Source: Thysanoteuthis rhombus (taxonomy: Eukaryota; Mollusca; Cephalopoda; Oegopsida; Thysanoteuthidae). Taken from it: a stretch of DNA of 64,000 nt. The notes under the pieces are model-generated. The model searched no databases. It saw only the letters and a list, made by a program, of their open reading frames with translations, and was not told where the DNA came from. The stretch is taken from positions 44,656,158 through 44,720,157 of the forward strand of contig OY735218.1 in the NCBI GenBank assembly GCA_963457665.1, in the 5' to 3' direction. A program made the position numbers and the translations under genes. Of this stretch, positions 17,801 to 30,180 are shown piece after piece (position 1 is the first letter of the stretch; every line of letters begins with the position of its first letter).

Positions 17801-20800
17801 GGTGGGAACACTATAGAATGACTATCAGTCTGTGGTTTGGGTTATCTACTTGATATCTCTTGGTAAAGCTTCAACAAAATTCTTGCGCCGAAATTATAAA
17901 TCATTTTGGGAATCAATTTGTTATCTCTTGGTATGTCTATTGGTATAGCTTCACCAAAGATATAATCTTCTGGGGGTCAAGATATTCATAGTGACTAGGA
18001 ATGTGGAATTCTATGCAGTGTTCCGGCACCTTCTCTGCACCCAGTTCTTTCTACTTAAACAGGTGGCTTAAATAGTAGCTGGCTCCCCTTGTGGTTGGGA
18101 CCGATGGCTGAAGGGTTTATGATTGATTTCTTCCCTTCTCAGCTGGCAAATATTGAAATCATGCTAGCCTAAGTAATCTTCATTCTGATCTCTCCAAATT
18201 TGGGAAGCCATCATTTTCCCTTTGGAAATATGCAGATGTGAGAGGTGGGCAATCAATTTACCTGCCCGGAAACTATTTTCCTTACAAAGGTGATTAATAA
18301 TCATACATCTGTAATCTGTCCAGGACTTGCTTGCCTGACACTTTGGTGAAGAAATATTTTCCCGACTCAGATTTTTTTTTTTTTTAAATCTCTCAAATAA
18401 AAGCAAATCATACATCTGAGTTCTCTTGAAAACTCCTTTTTGGGTTGCCGTTGATTTGTAAGTACACTCAAAACCTCATTAGGTTATCTTATTTCCACTT
18501 ACAGATTTTTCTAAATAACCCTTCATTTTCATCATGTCATTTTTCTAATTAGTCCTTCAATTCCATAGTATCATAAAATGAGAAGCAAATAAGAGCTAAG
18601 CAATAATCAAATGAATTGTTCAACTTCGTAAAGACCAATCAATCATTTTTCCAGCTGTTGTTTTCTTTCTAAGAAAACACTCAAACACAGTAAATAGTTT
18701 TATAGTTCCTGTGAAAAACTATAAATTATCAAATTGAACCACACTGAAGTAAATTAATTCACGAAAATAATTCAACTCAAAAAGTAACTTCAATTTTTGT
18801 TTCTCAATGAATTATTCAATTCTATAGTTTGTTTTTGTCGGTCCTTTTTGCACTGAGATGTGCTAAGTCGATGTACAGAAAAAATCAGGTTGCTTGAATG
18901 ACTGTCAACATTCAAAAAATAATGAATTTTGGAACTGCTGAACTGATCAGAATGAAAATTGTTCCACAGTTCCTTGGACACCTAATTACTGAAAATATGT
19001 AATGTTTTTAAGATGAGAATTATGTGGTTTGGTTTGATTTTAAATTTGGTGTCTCAGAGTGAAGTCTTAAGAAACAACTAAGTTCAACATACCATATTGG
19101 TTATAAGAGACAAATGAAAATGGAGAATTAAGTTTTCTGCTGGGGACCTTTATACCTTCAAGGTTGGTTGCTGTGGGGGTCTTCTCCCCCACCCCAAGAG
19201 CTATGTTCATTATATTTCAAAATTGTCTGGACAAGTTTTTAAAATTCTGATTTCTCATGTACAGGACCAAGCCCGTGAAGAGAAAGACACTTTGAATGCC
19301 AATGGCTACATAGAATACACTGGTAGAAAACGGAATCGTCTCTGTCTCGTCTTGGACTGTCTTATTCCCCACGATTTCAGCAGCAAAACATCTGATCTCA
19401 TCAACCTTCAACATTATGTTATTAAAGAAAAGAAGCTTAGTGAGAAAGAAGCTGTCATCATTTTTGCTGATATTGTCAGAATTGTGGAAAGTTTACATAA
19501 AGTAAGTGTGATTTTTTTTTTTTTTTTTTTTTTTCCCTTATGGGATAGGAAACCTGAATCCTTTAGTTGAATTAAAATATACTGTCATGTTTACAGCCTC
19601 TGCATTTTTTTTCTACAGAAAAATATAGTCCATAGAGATCTGAAACTTGGAAACATAGTGCTGAATAAGAAATCGAGACGAGTGACCATCACCAATTTCT
19701 GTCTTGGTAAACATCTTGTTTCAGAGAATGATTTACTCAAGGATCAACGAGGAAGTCCAGCTTATATCAGCCCTGACGTGTTAAGTGGTGAGCTCAGTAG
19801 CATTTGCTTATTTCCTCTATCATTTGTATTCACATTTTTTTTCAAATGTCTTTAGTACTGATTAAGATCACTGGCTGACAAACTGAAAACTCCCTCCACT
19901 TCTCATTTCTTCTCACTCCTATATATGTCAAAGTGGAAGGGAGAACTTGTGCATTTATAACAAGTCTACATTTATAACAAGTTTACATGTTTGTCAATTT
20001 TTTTTTTTTTTTTTTTTCCACCCCTTATTAGAAATCAAAAGATGATAGTGTTCAGCTTTAAAAAGTAGGAAACAGCATACATACTTTCTTCAGTTAAACC
20101 AATTAGCCAATCAAGCATTTTAAGAGAATTTTGAGAAATTAAAAAGCAAAATATCTAAATCTGCCAGCCTGGACACTGAGAAATTAAAAACCAGAGCATT
20201 CAAATTGGCAACATTGGTCCTGATATGACTAACTCCCTTCATTTGTTTTTTTCTTAGAATAAATCTTGTAATTATTTCAATTGCAAAGAAATTAAAATGG
20301 GATTCTTTATTATACTACTAAATGCAAATTGGCCAACTTTTGAAAAGTGTTGGCTACTTTTTTCAATCATCAAAATCATTTTTGTAATTGAGATACAGCA
20401 TAGAATTGGATAATTTCCTATCTTATGTACATAAAATAGTTCTTGAATTTTTCTCCTTCCAATTTCAGGTGCATTAGACTTTTGAACCAACAAAAAAAAT
20501 TTTGGTTTCTAGGAAAAAATAATATACTGAAGATGGGGTTCTATTTACAATGTAACTACAATAGTAAGCTGTGTTAATTTTTACCATTTTTACAGAAGTA
20601 TGGATGGAAATATGGCTTACAAAGCTGCTTTATCTTTAAAAAAAAATGAAAAGAAAGAAAAATGAAATGGAAGAATTCACACAAAAAAAATTGGATCAAA
20701 GGGAAAATAATTCACATAAGCTGTTCTTCCATCACTATTTTCTTAAAAATGGCGGAAATTAAATCCCCAGTTTAGTATTATTGTAGTTATATAGTAGCTA

Positions 20801-23636
20801 TGGAGCATTATATTGTTAGTTTTAGTGACAATATCCTTACTAGTGGCCTTCAAGTAAAATGCAATTAGCTTCAGTCCGTGGTACAAAGTCTTCCAATAAG
20901 AACATTAATTCACAAATAACCCTCTAAATCAGAAAATGCATCAGGAAGATTTAGGTTATATCAACACTCCTACCAGAATTAAGAAACTATTAGACTACTC
21001 TTGAATAATTTCTGCATTTTTGTTTGAATGTGTGAATATTGTTCTTATCGATTCTTTTGAAAAATTCATTGAACTTTTTGCTTTTCTACTCAAAGATAAA
21101 TAAAACCTACTCCTTGATGTAGTTTTAACAAATAGGATCAATACGGAGACCATTTCTAAGAAATGGCCATGTGTTAGCTCTAATGCATAGGTGCTTTAGT
21201 AATTTTCATACTAAAAATTAAGACTGTGGCACAGTCTCCTGTTTTCATATTTAAAATCATTTTTCTCTTTATGAAAGCATTCAAGTGATCATATTTAGAT
21301 AGACTAAAAGTAAAATGGACATCTATTTTGTAACTTGAACTTTGCTGTTCAATTGCTCCCAAGAAATTTTATAAAATATCCCCATAATTAAATTGAGAAT
21401 GTAGGTTTCAATTAACTCAACTTTAAATGATAAATTTAAGGATTTCTTAAATCTAAAAGCTTATTTTAACTTGCCATATGCCTTTGTGATTGACAAATTT
21501 ACATGTCGGGTCCATGTTACTCCTTCATCAAAAGTGATGCCAAGATTTTTAGCCTCTTACTCTCAATAATATTCTGAATCCTGATTATCCAATTGAATAT
21601 TTTCCAGTCTTTCAAGATCCTGATGTGACCCCATCACAATAAATTTACTCTCTTCAACTTCAAGCAATTATTTTTAGAATACTTAAAAAATTCTGTCAAG
21701 ATCACTATTTATGCTTATAGTAGTGTGGTTAGCTTTTTCACATTTGCAAGAATAGTACAACTAGGTATCATCAATATACATGTGATATCCACTGCTCTCT
21801 ATTGCATCTCTAAGGTCAGAAACCAAAAGAGTATAAAGTAGAAGTCCCAAAACTGATCCCTGCAGCACAACATTAACTCCAACTTCTAGCTCTGTTAAAG
21901 CTTTGTTCTGTTTTTGGAACCTGGTATTTCCAGACTGGCATCTATCTAGGCACTGACCAGGCTCGACATTTCTTTACTTTGGTGATCTTACAAGGTCCAA
22001 TGCATCCAATGTGATTTGGGCATAACTTCTTAGCCTTTGGGGGAGGTCCTCTTTCCTTGTCCTTAGGCTGAGTGCCATTTTTAAAGCCTATGGTTTGACT
22101 CTGTGGATTAAATCACAGCCTACTGAACTAGAGGCAGGCACTTTACCACTGGGCCATGGCAATCAGTATTTTTATCTTTCTTTCCAAAAGTCAATTTCAT
22201 TGCTATTTATCATGTCATTTGAGCAGAAAATCAAATTGCTTTGAGTTTATTTGGATTTTTTGATCATTTATGCTTTGTATATAATATTATGACTCCTACC
22301 ACCATACCACTATTAATATCCATATTTTTGCTATTATTTCAAATTTTCTTTTCAGGAAAACCTTACCTTGGAAAACCAAGTGACATGTGGGCTCTTGGTG
22401 TAGTTTTATTCACCATGATTTATGGCCAGTTCCCATTCTATGACAGTGCACCTCAAGAATTATTCCGAAAAATCAAAGTAGCTGAATACAGTATCCCACC
22501 GTAAGAATTATTTTTGACAACCTATCATTCACTTATTACTCTATATTTTTGTCTTCAATTTTGAAATACATGTTGAAAATGCATTATGACTGTTCCGCAA
22601 AAGACTCTACCATCTTTGCTGGTATAATTCAATGTGGATAACTGCAGTGTAGAGCTGCTGCGGTTTTTGTGAAAGGCTTTTGGAGGATGTAGAATCACTA
22701 TCTAGATATAGATATTATGTTTGATAGATCAAGTATTATTCAAGATGAAATTGATCAGGTAAGAATTTGGGGAGATGAGAACTTAAGATTTTGGGACAGA
22801 CTGGGACTCATTTAGAATAAGCCCAGATTCACTTGATAGGGGTTATGCCTAGATTCTTTTGTATTTACTTTAATAGCTATTTTGCATCCTCAGATTTTCT
22901 TTTTCTATTTGCCTCAGTGATACACAAGTATCTGAAAATACCATCAAAGTTATAAGAGAATTGCTTATACTTGATCCTAAAACCAGACTGACTGCTTCAC
23001 AAGTTCTTGGTTCACTAGCCATCATAATTGGGCAATGGTAAGTTGACTTCTTCCTTCTATTTGGTGCTTTACTCTCACTTTTACATCTTTCTATAATTTG
23101 ATTTCATGTTTGTTCACCCTCTTCTCTACTATCATATTCTGCTGAACACTACTTGCGCTTTTGAAGGGTCCTTATATTTCCACATTTTTTGTCAGAGAAT
23201 TCCTAAAATTTAAACAATACAGCCATATTTTTGTTGATGACTTCCCAAAGTTTAAACAATCCAGCCATATTTCCATTCTAAGCATTAAACCAGAGTTGCA
23301 ATTGCTTTGTAAAATGTTTCCCTTCTATTCTCTATTTCTTTTCAACAACTGATCATATCCAAATTTTACTCATTTGATTGAAACGGCTTTGTATAAATGA
23401 CTCTTGATTCAACTTCACATTTACTTCTTTTTATTCTCTGCACCAGGCGAGCCAAATCCAGCCGCAATCTTCCATTCCAGACTGTACCTGACATTGATGA
23501 TGAAGTCCCAAAGCCTGAATGGGAACCAAATACTTGGCAAGTTGCCCCAATGCATGTCCCCCAAAGACCAGTTCAGACACCGACCCCTGAGCAGAGTGAA
23601 GTGGATAACATCAGCGATGCCTTTATTGCTTTCTGA
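14678..23636 (+). CDS. STK40: serine/threonine pseudokinase STK40, eight coding exons
   Basis: STK40 (SgK495) is a Tribbles-related pseudokinase; the mammalian protein binds the ubiquitin ligase COP1. Coding exons: 14678-14837, 15030-15115, 16595-16729, 19265-19501, 19619-19787, 22356-22500, 22918-23037, 23447-23636, with GT..AG borders and phases 1,0,0,0,1,2,2. The product is 413 aa against 435 in human. Residues 1-45 are basic (nuclear-signal-like SSKRAKRSKNK). The kinase fold runs from about 48 to 350: RLGSSPVRSIVQCLARREG, Lys82 in the VAIK position, HRDLKLGN at 211-218, TNFCLG at 231-236 in place of DFG, SPAYISPD in place of the APE region, and MWALGVVLFTM. The missing DFG aspartate is a family trait and argues against normal catalysis. 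A LINE and a SINE sit antisense in intron 5. ATG 14678 and 14684 are both possible; an in-frame stop precedes them. Confidence 0.95.
15030..15115 (+). CDS. STK40: STK40 coding exon 2
   Basis: Residues 54-82: PRLGSSPVRSIVQCLARREG, then TNEFYTLK. The final codon is Lys82, which takes the place of the ATP-contacting lysine of active kinases. The glycine-loop region lacks the usual GxGxxG pattern, as in other STK40 proteins. Confidence 0.95.
16595..16729 (+). CDS. STK40: STK40 coding exon 3
   Basis: Residues 83-127: ILTLEDS, QGKMLMHTEYSLLSLLHNQD and GVVHHHGLFK. The HTEYSLLSLLH..DGVVHHHGLF run is diagnostic of STK40. Phase 0 at both ends. Confidence 0.96.
17400..18130. repeat. unclassified repeat-like block in STK40 intron 3
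   Basis: A higher-complexity, higher-GC block between STK40 coding exons 3 and 4. It contains ATCCGGACGCCTGTTTGGCG, CCTGCGCCAGTCTCCGCCCC and, on the minus strand, CTATTTAAGCCACC. The phrase CTGCCTCAAGTCACC resembles the duplicated unit at 341-458. No frame with family support and no clear ends. It may be the remnant of a longer mobile element. Confidence 0.35.
19265..19501 (+). CDS. STK40: STK40 coding exon 4
   Basis: Residues 128-206: a variable insert (DQAREEKDTLNANGYIEYTG), then RLCLVLDCLIPHDFS, LINLQHYVIKEKKLSEKEAV and VRIVESLHK. Acceptor TGTACAG, donor CATAAA|GTAAGT. The T-run downstream is intronic. Confidence 0.96.
19619..19787 (+). CDS. STK40: STK40 coding exon 5 (catalytic-loop equivalent)
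   Basis: Residues 207-263: KNIVHRDLKLGNIVLNKKSR, TITNFCLGKHLVS, LLKDQRGSPAYISPDVLS. HRD and the following Lys and Asn of the catalytic loop are kept. DFG is replaced by NFC, so the magnesium-binding aspartate is absent, as in vertebrate STK40. Confidence 0.97.
21470..21905 (-). mobile_element. degenerate LINE reverse transcriptase, antisense in STK40 intron
   Basis: The minus strand reads LQGSVLGLLLYTLLVSDLRD, YHMYIDDT then a stop codon where Gln is expected, LYYSCKCEKANH, and later LGITFDEGVTWTRHVN. This matches the (P)QGSVLGPLLFLLYINDL and YxDDTxLY core of Jockey/CR1/L2-group non-LTR elements. The palm motif is present as YIDD, but stops and frameshifts follow, so it is inactive. It lies between STK40 exons 5 and 6, opposite to the gene. 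Confidence 0.78.
22020..22165 (-). mobile_element. tRNA-headed SINE, antisense in STK40 intron
   Basis: On the minus strand TGGCCCAGTGG (22156-22146) is a full match to the tRNA A box. GTGATTTAATCC (22116-22105), about 30 bp later, resembles the B box with changes. A tRNA-unrelated body follows (AAGGACAAGGAAAGAGGACC, then CCCCCAAAGGCTAAG). The spacing is tRNA-like. Its 5' end is near 22165; the 3' end, towards the LINE at 21905, is not clear. Confidence 0.65.
22356..22500 (+). CDS. STK40: STK40 coding exon 6
   Basis: Residues 263-311: GKPYLGKPSDMWALGVVLFT, MIYGQFPFYDS and PQELFRKIKVAEYSIPP. This is the F-helix region (DMWALG). Acceptor TTTTCAG|GA, donor CCACC|GTAAGA. Confidence 0.97.
22918..23037 (+). 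CDS. STK40: STK40 coding exon 7
   Basis: Residues 311-351: DTQVSENTIKVIRELLILDP, KTRLTASQVLGSLAIIIGQW. This is the end of the kinase C-lobe. Acceptor GCCTCAG, donor CAATG|GTAAGT. Confidence 0.95.
23447..23636 (+). CDS. STK40: STK40 coding exon 8 (last)
   Basis: Residues 351-413 and TGA at 23634-23636. RAKSSRNLPFQTVPDIDDEV matches the VPDIDD block of vertebrate STK40. The tail (EWEPNTWQVAPMHVPQRPVQ, TPTPEQSEVDNISDAFIAF) is acidic and Pro-rich and shorter than in human. Whether it keeps a COP1-docking VP motif cannot be decided by eye. Confidence 0.92.
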
Positions 23637-25509
23637 TGCTACTTTCATTTTATTCTCCAGATCTTAAGCAAATTAATTGGTCTCTCAGTAATTTTCTTTC
23701 ACATTGTCCTCAGTGGTTTTGATGGCTGTCATAAATTTTCATCAGCATATAAAACAAACAAGTAAAATGTATAGAATTTATCACAGTCAGTATAATTGGA
23801 AACTATTGGGTGTCATTGGAGCAAATATTTTTATTTTTTTGCATATGTATAAATTAAGTCACCTTATTTGGAACATACTTTTCTCATCTTGGATCCCTAG
23901 GTTTTTAAATATTTTTCTGGTAATCTCTAACAAATGGAATACTTATTTTTTTTGCCTTGAACAAACTTTTCAACTGCAATGTGCCCACTATATCCTCTGC
24001 TCTTTAGCAATGATGTAGATCTTCACCTTAACTCACTGTAGATGACAAGAATTTCCATTCTTTTGTAATGGATGGCAACTCTGTTCTATCCAAGTCAAAG
24101 CTTTCATCTTGCAAAGTATAACTATTTATCTCACCATTTTCTGAAGTTAATGGGTTAACATCTTTCTTTGACTCTAAGGCACGTATACTAATTTCATTAA
24201 AATATTCAACATATCAAAAATATTGGAAAATTACAATCAATGCTGGATGCCAGAAATGAGATCTGATAAAAATTTAAATGAGTTAAATTGGAACAAGATA
24301 AAATTTTAATTTAAACTGAGTTTTTTTTTTAATCACCCTGAAATCAGATTATTCTATACTAAGAATTTTTCTGCCTTATTCTTCAGTCACATGATATTTC
24401 CTAATTAGAGCTTATTCAATATTTTGAAGGTTAGATTATTGCTAAAATAGTGTTCTGTAATCTGATCATGAATAATACCTGCAGCCAACTTATGTTTTAG
24501 ACTAAATGGAAGCTACTCTTGAAGTGTTGAAAGAAACCTCAGAAAGAATTCTTAAAATGTTATTTGTTACTGTATAGTAATACAGTAACAAATTAGATTT
24601 GGCCAAAGGCCTTTGATCTGGTCTTTTGACTATACTTCTCACTTCTAAAATACTTTATGGGCACTGACGCTTTTGGTAACACATCGTCATGGCTAAAATC
24701 TCCGATGCTGATCAAATCTGCTCTTGAAAGCTAGAAGATTATTAAATGTGAAAGTTGCAGTAGAAATATGAATTTTATATTCTCTCCTTAAAGAATAGTT
24801 TTCCTATCAAAGATAACAATAGGCAGACTGAACATTTTACTTATTTTTATTTCCAACTTGATTTGCTCTGCATTTCTTAAATATTATTTTGGGTGTGGAC
24901 TGACTGAGAATTAATTTGATGCAAGTTTAACCAGAATTTAAAAGATTGATAAGTTTTCTCTTAGTATTTGCTCATTGAATTTTTCTAGGGTTGCATGTAT
25001 GAAATTTTTTTTTTAAAATCCTGATGTTCCCAAAGGCATCTTTTTCCCATTCAACATAATATTGTGTCCTATGTAACCTTGAAGCAGTTGTGATAATTAA
25101 TTTTGGGATGTTGAAAATTTTGAGGCCTTGATGGAAGACAATGTATGGCAACCCACATATATTATTTTTTAAAATTTTTTTTTCTCATTCTAAACAATTA
25201 CACCAGAATTAACTGAATCTATCTCCATCTATGACCTGAAATAATTTTTTAAATTTCAGTTGAATTAAAAAAATTCTTTTTATTTTTTATTTTTTTATAG
25301 TATAGCATGATAAGTGTACCCTATTTATTTGGGGTATCCTATAAGGTGTGACATTCAGGAATTTGGATGGAGTTTGAAAAATAATTGAACATTATGATTT
25401 ATGTGAAAGGCAGGGAAATGCTAAAAAAGACAGTTACTAACATCTAACATTAACTGCCTGTGATAAATACGCAACTTTAGTTACCACAGCGTCATACCAT
25501 GTGAGGCAA

Positions 25510-25715
25510 TCAAGGCACTATACCATGTACAATTTTTAGCCAGTCTGGTGTCATTCCAACTTCTAATAACCAGTTAGAGGTCCCTTTCCCCAGTTTCCAG
25601 ATCATGTTGGGCTGTCCACTCCTCCTTTGGCCTAATGATGTCCATTTGATGTCTTGATTTACAGGACTTGTGGAGAGTTCAAAGAAGACATGCCCTAACC
25701 ATAATAAATGTAATC
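25510..25715 (-). mobile_element. LINE C-terminal fragment
   Basis: The minus strand reads LLWLGHVFFELS, then GQRRSGQPNMIWK and a W.LEVGMTPDWLKI block. It corresponds to the (R)WxGHVxRM, GKRxRGRPxxxWR and LGxTWxxxxxxAxDR series at the C-terminus of many non-LTR retrotransposon polyproteins. Only this tail is left. Confidence 0.65.
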
Positions 25716-26339
25716 CTTGATATTTATAAATCACTTTTAATGATACAAGTTGCTGCTGAGAATACACCCAAAAGGTTTGTCTTATTGACAACAAAATGAT
25801 GCTTGGTGCTATATTACTTGTGCATCAATTTGACCCAAAATATGCCTGATAATGAATATTCACTGTACCATCATGTTTGATATTTTAATATTAAAGAATA
25901 ATTGCTTGTCAATATTTGTGCTGAAAAACCTTTATACCCAGCAGATGGAGACTTTATGTGATCAAATGTCAAACCCTTTGAAAAAATATTTCTGATATAA
26001 TTAAAATGGACTAAAATTAGGATTGACAGGCAAGATTAGGTTTTAAAAAATTTTCTGACTGAAATAGGTGTAGTCATTTGTTCGATGATCCATATGTGTG
26101 TGTGGGGGGAGGTGATTGTGTTTGGGTTTTTTTTTCCATTTGTTAACCAATAATTTGTAATATTTCATCAACATATGATAGACTAAAAATATTTAAACTT
26201 TTTTCCAAGATTTTTTCCTTTTTGAAGTATTGATCATGATCAGACACCATTAGATCTTAATTTCATGAACCACTTGATACTACTCCTAATTGACAGAACT
26301 CTTCTGTGGAAAGAGTGAAGAATGATTGAAATCTTCAGT

Positions 26340-26705
26340 GAAAAAAATCCGGTTGGTCACTCAAAAGAAACAATCACAGGACTCTATTTTGGCAGCATGT
26401 TGGATTGGAAAAAAGGGTAAATAATGGATAAGTCAAAAATTAATGACAATGCTTTTGTTGGATGAGTAGAAAGTCTGTGCATTCATTTTCAAATTTTGTA
26501 TTTTATTTTTATTTATTTTTTTTTTCTTTAGATTAAAACCAAATTAGCAAAAACTTACATGGTTAATTGAACTCCCCCCTAAAAATCTATTTTGATGGGA
26601 AATTTTCAGCTCTCTGGCTCCATTGATGCAGTATGTACGTGTGATACATGCACACAGCCAGACAGACCAGCTTGAAAACTGAAGAAACCTATGGCAACAG
26701 ACTTT
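26340..26705 (+). repeat. dispersed repeat family A, copy 2 (longest intergenic copy)
   Basis: Starts A-run then TCCGGTTGGTCACTCAAAAG, passes GGCAGCATGTTGGATTGGAA, AACTCCCCCCTAAAAATC, TTTTCAGCTCTCTGGCTCCA and GATACATGCACACAGCCAGA, and ends near CTGAAGAAACCTATGGCAAC. The same order of blocks is seen at 44098-44525 and, with parts missing, at 61192-61360, 38535-38680 and 5380-5475. Confidence 0.75.
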
Positions 26706-29700
26706 TTAAAATTTCCCATCATGAATTTTTAATAGATAGCTCTGGAATTAATCTTCAGTGTGTGTTCATTGGTTGTTAATTCCAACAGTAATAACCCATG
26801 TTCATTTCTGAAAATTTCTTCTATTGTAAGAAACACTTCCCAGCACTAAATAACTATTTTAATTGATATTTTGCATTTGGGAATTATGAATTTCAAGGAT
26901 CAAATTTGAATTTTTAAAAAATTATTTTATATAATATTTTTGTAAGTGCAACCTGTTCTGATGATATAGTATTATTGTAATTGAAGTATACTATAAAATT
27001 TATGAGTTAATTTTGCTTTAACTGATATTTAAAATTATATCCTTCTACCTTTCCTAACATTTTTTTTGTTTTGATATAAAAACCTGAATTCGTCTACAAT
27101 TGATATTCTTGTATCAGTTAATTTTTCCCTGGTATTTCTTGGGTTGCAAAAACAAACAGGGAAAAGATGAAAAAAGTACTTGTCAAAAATTTATGACAAT
27201 GCTTCATCTTAGAAATTAAAAAAAAAATTAAATTTATTACTACTAATAAAGATAGTTTTGTTACAAAATTCAAGATTTAAAATTTGGACCCAGTACACTA
27301 TACCCTGAAATTACATCTGTGAATATGTTTTGTTCTGGGGAGCTTCATACCATACCCAAGTTGTTGCAAACTATTAATATTTAATGGACTATGGGAATGC
27401 CTTTAGGAGAAATATATATTTAACTGACCCTATATGAGGCATGACTTTTTATCAAACATACAAAATACACCTACATGCCACAAACACATGCACATATGTA
27501 TGTGTAAGTCTATGAGTGTGCATAGATGGGATTTTGTGTATTTTGCATTTTCGATAAAACATTCAATCAAAAGTTAAAATATATGTAGATTTATGGTATC
27601 CATGAGTTTGAGATGTTGAAGCTGTTATTAAGGAATGCAATTTTCAGGATTAATTTTTTGGGGGGCAAAATTAGCATTGATAATGCTATGAAATAGTAAT
27701 TGAATTGATGTCATTTTGAGAATTTGGCTAATCCCAATCATCCAAAGGTTCCTTAGTTTTTTTTGCTTATTGAAGTCTTGAAATATCTTGCTCCCATAAT
27801 TTTCAGATTTTAAGGCTTCTGTCATTGAAATAAAATCCATTTTATTTTATTAAATGGAATGTTGCAAATAATTATGAAATGTTTCTGTAACTATTTGCAA
27901 TAAATTAAGATGGAAGTGGATAAGAAAAATTTATCTATAATGAAATCAGATCAGCTGATAAACCTTGTTTACCGCAGATTGGGACTTAGACCTTGGGATT
28001 TAAAGATTTATCTTCTGATCTGCTTATAGTGAGTTGGAATACTTACTATCTACAAATATTGGAACTTCCCCTCTTACACTATATTTTGTATATCTTTTTA
28101 TGCATATATATCTCATTTATGATTTGCTAATCTATATCTACAAGATATCTAAATAAAATGATGTTTTTCAGAATGATTTAAATATTATCTACAGGCCAGT
28201 TCAACATTATAATTAGATTGTAAATAGAATGCACTCCCTCTAAAATCTTTTAAAAATTTACATATTTGCTATATACAGCATTACGATATACCAATCAGCT
28301 GTTGAACAGTGTTAATATCTCAAAAACTGCCAAAAATGAGTGGAATAAGTGAACAAAAACAATGACACTAATTGAAGTCCCGTAAAGTCTTACTTTTTTA
28401 TTTTATTCAGCTTTTTTAATCCAATTTTAATTTGGGTGATCTAGCTAATGACTAGGTCATGATTCTTTTGGCATTTGATTTGTAATACTGTACATACTGA
28501 CTACTTATAGTTCTATTTAAGAATTTCTAAACTTGAACTCATTCGCTGAAAATAGTAATGTAATATTTTATTCTAAGCACTTATATTTCTTTGAAATTCC
28601 GTCCATGTTAAAAATTCATATTGGTTGAGAATTTTGCTTGCTTTTTCAAGAAATTTCTCTCTTTAGACTCTTTGTAATAGCATTACGTATCTTATCAAAT
28701 TATACCAATTGCTACCTGTAGAGAAAACCAAGATAAACACTCTGTTTGAAATGCTGTCCAAATGAGAAAAATTGTCCAGCATTAGCACGCCAACAGTTTA
28801 AATTGTGAAGTATCATATTTACTGGAGTACAGTATGATCTTGAATATGATGCAATCCCCACTTTTTGTAGCAAAAAATCTGGAATATCTTGTTGTTCAGG
28901 TTTTTATGTTCTACAGTTAAGGTTTAGCTGTTCCAATGAATGTAACTAAGTATGAAATGAAGAAAAAAATCAAATTTAATCATAAGGCTTGAATAGTGCA
29001 GTTTTTAACAGTATAGAAAATTTGGGAACCAATTACCAACACTAATCAAGGTATACCTGTATGTTATCCATTTTTTTTATTTTCATTTTTTTAAATTTCT
29101 TACATTATACACGAGTAAATATATTATGCAGTGTTTTTTTTTTGTTTTTTTTTTTTTTAATACTTGAATGGACTTGTAAAATCTTTGACTAACTCATAAG
29201 AGTATATCAAGAGGGTTCAAAGTAAGAAAGGTTTATGAGTTGTCATTCTGCTGAGAAAATGATTGGCAGTCATGAAAGTTCTGTGAAAAAAAGGTTGTGA
29301 AGATGTCTTCAAGGGAGGTAAATAATGTCTCCAGGAGTTGAAGTGAAAACAATTGTTGATGAAAATTTACATAAATTTTGACTGGTATGTGATTGTTGAT
29401 AATTATACCATTTTAATATTCTAAATTACAGAATCATTATACTGTCATGATTACGGACTATTATGGCTTTTTTTTTTTTTCTTTCTCCTCTTTTCTTCTT
29501 ATTCCCAGCAAGTACGTTCTATAAATTTAAGACCTTATCCAACTCTTTCTTATACTTGATTAAATGTGATCCAAGGGATGTAAATTGCTCCTGGATAAAT
29601 TGGAAAAATTATGGAGCTCTTCTATAAATAGGATAGGCAAAAAATTGACAATTTATTCATCTTTCTGGAATATTTTTACTGGATGAAATTCAATAATGAA

Positions 29701-30103
29701 GTGGCAATAAGATTGACAAATCCTCTTTTCCACTTGGAAACGACTGTTACCTTGAAAGTTTTCAATCTATTTTTTGCTGTTAATTTTGATTTTGTCCATG
29801 GTTTCATTTTTTTCTGCTTAGCTAAAGATTTTTCAATTCAAGGCTCTTTCACAATAATCGTAATTCAGAAATTGATTCAATAAAATGTTCTGATTTACTT
29901 GGTTATATTATATTATTGGCCCCCCCCCAATTTTGTGGAGAAAAAAAGTCTTGTACTACAATTATGTTTGTTAGTGTTACAGGTAATCCAAGGAATGTTG
30001 TTTCTACATAAGAATGTTAATTGTTTCATGATACAGCTGCCAAATATTGAAATAAAATTTTTTAAGAAAAAAAATGCTTGTTGAAATTTTTTAATCTTTG
30101 ATT

Positions 30104-30180
30104 TGTATATGCAGTATATAGAAATTAGCATCATGGAAATTTTACAGATTTTACCTGCACTAGACTGATCACTAAAGAAA
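30104..30180 (+). repeat. dispersed direct repeat, copy 1
   Basis: About 77 bp, from TATGCAGTATATAGAAATTA to ACTGATCACTAAAGAAA. It is repeated with few changes at 31634-31711, 1.5 kb further on in the same orientation. Confidence 0.8.

Noticed and set aside
25510-25794. Independent small gene on the minus strand
   Set aside because: The C-terminal LINE blocks (W.GHV, G.RR.G.P...W) identify it as retrotransposon debris.
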